Shown here: piece by piece, positions 7,753 to 11,711 of the stretch | Layout: each line of letters opens with the position of its first letter | Position numbering within the stretch: the stretch's first letter is position 1 | DNA from: Candidatus Cloacimonadota bacterium | GTDB lineage: Bacteria > Cloacimonadota > Cloacimonadia > Cloacimonadales > TCS61 | Length of the DNA stretch: 11,711 nt | Assembly: GCA_014382915.1 (NCBI GenBank) | Contig: JACNIV010000327.1 | Location: forward strand, 1-11,711 | Direction of reading: 5' to 3' | Position numbers and translations under genes: made by a program | The notes under the pieces: model-generated | Seen by the model: only the letters and a program-made list of their open reading frames with translations | Databases searched by the model: none | Told to the model about the DNA's origin: nothing

Positions 7753-10542
7753 TTATATCCTTCCTATAATTTTTTCCAGTGATATTCCATGAGATGCTTT
7801 CAGCAGAATTATTGCATTATCGGGAAAATCCTTTAGAATACCGGAAGATATCAGGTCTTCCACTTTCCCAAAATGCTTCTCTGCACCGTAGGAAACAGAA
7901 TATTCTCCCACGGAAATCAACTGGTTATACTCAAAATTATTTAATAATTTCCTGATATTCAAATGTAATTTCTCTGTTAATTTTCCCAGTTCCAGCATAT
8001 CACCAAGAATGGCAACATGCGGTCTATTGATTTCATAATCACTCCAGAATTCAATTGCTGCTTTCATAGAATCGGGATTTGCGTTGTAGCAATCTATCAG
8101 CAACGTTCTATTGCCGGAAATCGTTATTTCCATCCTGAGGGAGAGATCCAGAGGTTTATCAAGACCGTCTTGTATTTCTCTATCTGATATTCCAATTTCT
8201 GAAGCTAAAGTAATTGCAATAGCTGCATTCAAAGTGAATTTCTTAAAAGGTGTGGGAATGGAATATTGTTTATCATTCAGGCAGAAACGAGTGGTTTGGG
8301 CATTGTTTTCTATGTTTGAGATACGGTAATCGGCGGAATCACTTGAACCGAAGGTTTTTCCGGTAAATTCTTTGAATCTATTATCGTCTGCCGGGAACAA
8401 TCTCAGCTTCACATTGTGTTTAAGCAAAGCGGATTTCTCTTTGAAAACACCTTCTTCATCGATAAGAAATTCAAGATGGGAAGGACCAATGGCAGTAACT
8501 ACAGCAATATCCGGATCGGAGATCTCGGTAAGCCGGGCAACTTCACCGAACTGATTGGAGCCAAGTTCCAGGATGGCATATTCATATTCCGGATTTAACC
8601 TGAAAATCGTCTTTGGTAAACCGATCAGGTTGTTTTCATTGGAAAATGTTTTCAGTGCTTTCTTAGAAAGTATATTATAGAGATATTCTTTAGTAGTGGT
8701 TTTACCAAAACTACCGGTGATAGCAATGGTGGTTATCTTAAATAACGATTTAAATTTTTTTGCCAGATTGCCAAATGCCTGTAGGGTGTCTTCGACGCGA
8801 ATCAATCTTTCAGCATCACTTTGATAATCCTGAGAAACTACAGCCCAGCAGTTATTCTTTTTCAGAACCTGATCAACGTAATCATGACCATCAAAATTCT
8901 CTCCCTGCAAAGCAAAAAATAGGGAATTATCTTCAATCGTGCGTGAATCTGTGGAAATATGCTCCAGCACCAGTTCAGAACTATCAATGATTTTATTTTT
9001 TAAAATGAATTCAAGTTGGAGTGGATCGATAGGAAATGACAATTTGTCAATCTCGCACTCTTTGGGATCAGCATATTTCTCTGCAACTGTGCTGTCATTG
9101 AATTCCAGTTTATTATTCTTAATTTCTTGATACTTTTCATGTCCCTTACCTGCCAGAAGAACAATATCACCTTTTTGAGCATTACAAATAGCTGTTCTAA
9201 TGGCTTGCTCACGGTCTCGAATTATCCAGAAAGCTTTATCATGAGAAGTATTTCCTACAATATCCCTGATAATATCAGAAGGATCTTCATTACGTGGATT
9301 ATCATTGGTGACTATTGCCAGGTCAGAAAATTCCAATGCTGCCGCCAGCATTTTGGTCCGTTTGGTTTTGTCTCTTTCTCCACCTGCGCCAAAAACACAG
9401 ATCAGCCGTTTCTGTTTTAGTTCAGATAATGTTTTAAGAACATTTGCCAGTGCATCGGGAGTGTGAGCATAATCCACATAAATTCCGATTCCCCTGCTAT
9501 TTTTTACTTTCTCCAACCGACCGGGAACTTCCGATAATGAATCAAAAACACTGGAGATGAAACTATCGGTTATTTCAGGGCATATCTCTCGAATTACTTC
9601 GCAGGCGGAAACAGCATTAAAGGCATTGTACCGACCGATCAGACTTGTGTGAATTTTATTTATTGTTTTCCCAACGGAATAACTGAGATCAGTTCCTTCA
9701 AGGCTGCATTTATATTCCAGGATGGTAATATCACCTTTTTTAAAAGAGAGCGATCTTTTGGGGCAGTTCAGATTTGCATATAATTTTTTACCGTATTCAT
9801 CATCTATATTTATAAAGGCAGTTCCATTTTTCTCTGCCAGATTATCGAATAATTTAAACTTTTCTTTAGCATAATCATTCATGTTTTTATGGAAATCGAG
9901 ATGTTCATGAGTGAGGTTGGTAAAAACCGCAGCATCAAAGTGCAGACCGTAAACCCTGTCCAGGGCAAGAGCATGAGAAGAAACTTCCATTACTACGTAT
10001 TTTACTTCTGCATCTGCCATCTGGCGGAATATCCTGTTAAGTTCCACTATGTCCGGAGTGGTGCGCTCTGTAATGAATGTTTTACCATTTATCATGTATC
10101 CGAATGTCCCAATAAATCCAACAGGCATACCATTTTTTCTAAGCATCGCTTCGATGAGCGTGGTAATTGTAGTTTTGCCGTTTGTGCCTGTTATTCCCAC
10201 AAGTGTAAATTGAGAAGTGGGATCATTGAAAAATAATTTTGCCAGAAGTGATGCAGCTTTCCTGGAATTATTTACTACGATCTGCGGAATATTAATATTT
10301 AATCGTTTTTCCACGATAAGAAGTCCGGCACCCTTTTCCACCGCTTTGCCGGCAAAAAGATGTCCATCGGTAACAAACCCGGGAATGCAGACGAATACAT
10401 CACCACTTAGCACCTGCCGGGAATCGGTTGCCATACCAGTATAAGCAGAATGTTTATCTATATCGAAAACTTCTCGAAGCAGGTTGTTCTTTTCTAAGAT
10501 GTTTAATATTTCTATGTAATTTATTTTGCTGTTACGCTGCAT
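7753..10542 (-). CDS. murEF: MurE-MurF fusion: UDP-MurNAc-tripeptide (meso-DAP) ligase joined to D-Ala-D-Ala-adding ligase
   Basis: One 929-residue frame carries two complete Mur ligases. The MurE half (about 1-490) has the P-loop GTNGKTT (119-125), EVSSHALALDR (186-196), FTNLTHEHLDFH (207-218), the probable carbamylated lysine K228, VDYAHTPDAL (356-365) and DNPRNEDP (414-421). That DNPR form is characteristic of meso-diaminopimelate-adding MurE, in contrast to lysine-adding enzymes. The MurF half (about 501-929) has TDSR (531-534), the P-loop GSFGKTTT (611-618 region), LELGSNQFGE (658-667), CYNANPDSM (818-826) and LGDMLELG (846-853). No Met codon occurs between residues 398 and 804, so MurF cannot easily be made separately from an ATG. 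The protein would perform two consecutive cytoplasmic steps, giving UDP-MurNAc-pentapeptide for MraY. The start overlaps ftsI by 22 nt, with GGGGA (10546-10550) close upstream. Confidence 0.96.
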   Translation of the reverse strand: MQRNSKINYIEILNILEKNNLLREVFDIDKHSAYTGMATDSRQVLSGDVFVCIPGFVTDGHLFAGKAVEKGAGLLIVEKRLNINIPQIVVNNSRKAASLLAKLFFNDPTSQFTLVGITGTNGKTTITTLIEAMLRKNGMPVGFIGTFGYMINGKTFITERTTPDIVELNRIFRQMADAEVKYVVMEVSSHALALDRVYGLHFDAAVFTNLTHEHLDFHKNMNDYAKEKFKLFDNLAEKNGTAFINIDDEYGKKLYANLNCPKRSLSFKKGDITILEYKCSLEGTDLSYSVGKTINKIHTSLIGRYNAFNAVSACEVIREICPEITDSFISSVFDSLSEVPGRLEKVKNSRGIGIYVDYAHTPDALANVLKTLSELKQKRLICVFGAGGERDKTKRTKMLAAALEFSDLAIVTNDNPRNEDPSDIIRDIVGNTSHDKAFWIIRDREQAIRTAICNAQKGDIVLLAGKGHEKYQEIKNNKLEFNDSTVAEKYADPKECEIDKLSFPIDPLQLEFILKNKIIDSSELVLEHISTDSRTIEDNSLFFALQGENFDGHDYVDQVLKKNNCWAVVSQDYQSDAERLIRVEDTLQAFGNLAKKFKSLFKITTIAITGSFGKTTTKEYLYNILSKKALKTFSNENNLIGLPKTIFRLNPEYEYAILELGSNQFGEVARLTEISDPDIAVVTAIGPSHLEFLIDEEGVFKEKSALLKHNVKLRLFPADDNRFKEFTGKTFGSSDSADYRISNIENNAQTTRFCLNDKQYSIPTPFKKFTLNAAIAITLASEIGISDREIQDGLDKPLDLSLRMEITISGNRTLLIDCYNANPDSMKAAIEFWSDYEINRPHVAILGDMLELGKLTEKLHLNIRKLLNNFEYNQLISVGEYSVSYGAEKHFGKVEDLISSGILKDFPDNAIILLKASHGISLEKIIGRI
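7758..7765 (-). promoter_or_regulatory. Shine-Dalgarno site for mraY
   Basis: The minus strand reads AGGAAGGA within the last codons of murEF, ending 6 nt before the mraY ATG. It is a clear purine-rich ribosome-binding sequence and supports the start at 7751. Confidence 0.6.
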
Positions 10543-11711
10543 ATTTCCCCGAATTTTATCTTCGAGCCGGGCTGTATCATCTGCCGTACGATAGTGCCGT
10601 TGCCCTTTATAATAAGTTTTATATTTTTCTTATTTGCCAAAGCTATCGCTTTTCGCAAAGTAAGCCCGGTAAAGTCGGGCATTTTATAATCCAATTCATT
10701 CTGTTCTTTTGGAATGCTCACGTTGTCAAGAATTACTATCAGAAATTCATTTTCAGGGTAGGAAGTACCGGGTTTGGGAAACTGGTTCACTACGTTTCCA
10801 TCGGTGCTAAGTTCCTGAACCTGGTATTTTATCTTTTTCTTATTTAAAAGCTCAATTGCCTTTTCCCGAGTCATTCCTGTAACATCGGGAGCAGTGATGA
10901 AGCGTTTGTTCTTTTCTTTTTCACTTACCAGGATATCGCTCTGGGGCAGATTGATCATATTAGTAACGATATTCCTGAAAGTGGGAACTGCCGAAAGAGT
11001 AGCATAATAAGAATAAGATTCGTAATCCGGTTCATCATACACTATCACGATAACATATTGCGGTTCTTTCACCGGAAAGAAACCGGCGAAGATGGAAGTA
11101 TATTTTTCTTCTGCATAACCCTGTTTGCCCCGAATTGACTTTTCAGCAGTACCAGTCTTACCGGCTATCTCCAGGAAATCCATCCTGGTACCGGTAGCTG
11201 TGCCATAATCTACCACACCTTTAAGGAAAACCTTCAAAGTATCTAATGATCTCTTATTGGAAATAGATCGCAGGGCTTTCTGTTCATAGGTGAAAATGGT
11301 TTTATTGTTCTCATTTACTATTTCTTTAACAATGTATGGCTGCATTACCTTACCGCCATTAGCCAGGGCGCAATATGCATTGGCCAACTGCAGGGCAGTG
11401 ACGGAAATTTCCTGTCCGAAAGATATGGAATGAAGAGAAAATCCCTGCCAGTCTTTTAATTTCCGGAAGATGCCGGATGCTTCCCCTGAGATATTGGAAC
11501 TGGTCTTATGCCCGAAACCCAGAGCGATCATTCTTTCATAAAGAGTTTCACTTCCTATCTGTTCTACGATCTTGCTGATCCCCACATTACTGGAATGAGC
11601 AATAATATCCTTGAAACTGAGATATTTAAATTTATGATCGTCTTTAATTACGCGCTCTTCCGATTCGTAAGTAAGATGATAGTTCCGGCAGTCTATTCTG
11701 TCCGATGGTTT
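10521..11711 (-). CDS. ftsI: FtsI-type class B penicillin-binding protein with two C-terminal PASTA domains (5' part beyond window)
   Basis: The frame is open at the right edge, leaving 396 visible residues. The N-terminal membrane anchor, the dimerisation domain and the SxxK nucleophile motif lie outside. The SxN motif is AHSSNVGISKI (38-48, S40-S41-N42) and the KTG motif is GKTGTAEKS (184-192), so the DD-transpeptidase domain is confirmed. Two PASTA repeats follow: one beginning APDVTGMTREKAIELL (about 274-330) and one beginning MPDFTGLTLRKAIAL (about 344-396). The GTG at 11585 lies inside the conserved SSNVGISK segment and is not a real start. It would crosslink septal peptidoglycan in the periplasm with FtsW. 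It heads the visible cluster and overlaps murEF by 22 nt. A SpoVD-like or generic PBP2 name is possible, but position in the dcw order favours FtsI. Confidence 0.93.
   Translation of the reverse strand, partial: KPSDRIDCRNYHLTYESEERVIKDDHKFKYLSFKDIIAHSSNVGISKIVEQIGSETLYERMIALGFGHKTSSNISGEASGIFRKLKDWQGFSLHSISFGQEISVTALQLANAYCALANGGKVMQPYIVKEIVNENNKTIFTYEQKALRSISNKRSLDTLKVFLKGVVDYGTATGTRMDFLEIAGKTGTAEKSIRGKQGYAEEKYTSIFAGFFPVKEPQYVIVIVYDEPDYESYSYYATLSAVPTFRNIVTNMINLPQSDILVSEKEKNKRFITAPDVTGMTREKAIELLNKKKIKYQVQELSTDGNVVNQFPKPGTSYPENEFLIVILDNVSIPKEQNELDYKMPDFTGLTLRKAIALANKKNIKLIIKGNGTIVRQMIQPGSKIKFGEICSVTAK

Noticed and set aside
9000..9212. Minus-strand open frame of 70 codons near the MurE-MurF junction, considered as a separate murF start or a frameshift
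   Set aside because: It is in a different frame from murEF. The murEF frame is continuous with complete motifs on both sides, so no frameshift is needed.
10428..10847. Plus-strand open frame of 139 codons spanning the ftsI/murEF overlap
   Set aside because: It is antisense to two well-supported genes. Its low-complexity aromatic composition is typical of a frame opposite coding DNA, and no family resemblance is seen.
11583..11585. GTG as the start of the transpeptidase gene
   Set aside because: The frame continues upstream to the window edge, and the GTG codes for the Val in the conserved SSNVGISK segment, so the gene begins outside the window.
1..11711. CRISPR arrays, insertion sequences, tRNA or rRNA genes
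   Set aside because: No regularly spaced repeats, transposase motifs or RNA gene signatures were seen on either strand, and virtually all bases are accounted for by coding sequence.

Overview
The window is an AT-rich stretch of bacterial chromosome in which every gene I can support lies on the minus strand, so transcription runs from high to low coordinates. Positions 2538-11711 hold most of a division and cell wall (dcw) cluster. In transcription order it reads: the 3' part of an FtsI-type transpeptidase with two PASTA domains, a single-polypeptide MurE-MurF fusion, mraY, murD, ftsW and murG. Together these proteins build the UDP-MurNAc-pentapeptide (MurD, MurE, MurF), load it on undecaprenyl phosphate (MraY), add GlcNAc to give lipid II (MurG), polymerise it (FtsW) and crosslink it at the septum (FtsI).

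After murG, where murC, murB, ddl or ftsQAZ are usual, the cluster continues into two genes foreign to cell wall synthesis. The first encodes a small DprA/Smf-like Rossmann protein (SLOG superfamily). The second encodes a large Eco57I-like adenine-specific DNA methyltransferase, probably a restriction-modification or other phage-defence enzyme, which runs off the left edge. Both are tied to the genes before them by 4-nt stop/start overlaps (ATGA, then GTGA). This is the most unusual part of the window: a likely defence cassette translationally coupled to an essential cell wall operon. Its base composition is lower in G+C: about 30% by hand count at 2521-3120 against about 42% at 6661-7140.

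Packing is extreme. With the preferred starts only 4 of 11,711 bases are non-coding (7752 and 6633-6635), and the other junctions are abutting or overlapping. No gene-free stretch, RNA gene, insertion sequence, CRISPR array, terminator or convincing promoter is visible, so the promoter is presumably upstream of ftsI, outside the window.

The organism is a bacterium with meso-diaminopimelate-type peptidoglycan, inferred from the DNPR motif of the MurE half. The low G+C, the PASTA-bearing FtsI and the style of the FtsW and MraY sequences loosely suggest an uncultured lineage near the FCB group (for example Cloacimonadota-like). That taxonomic guess is weak and rests on general impression only.
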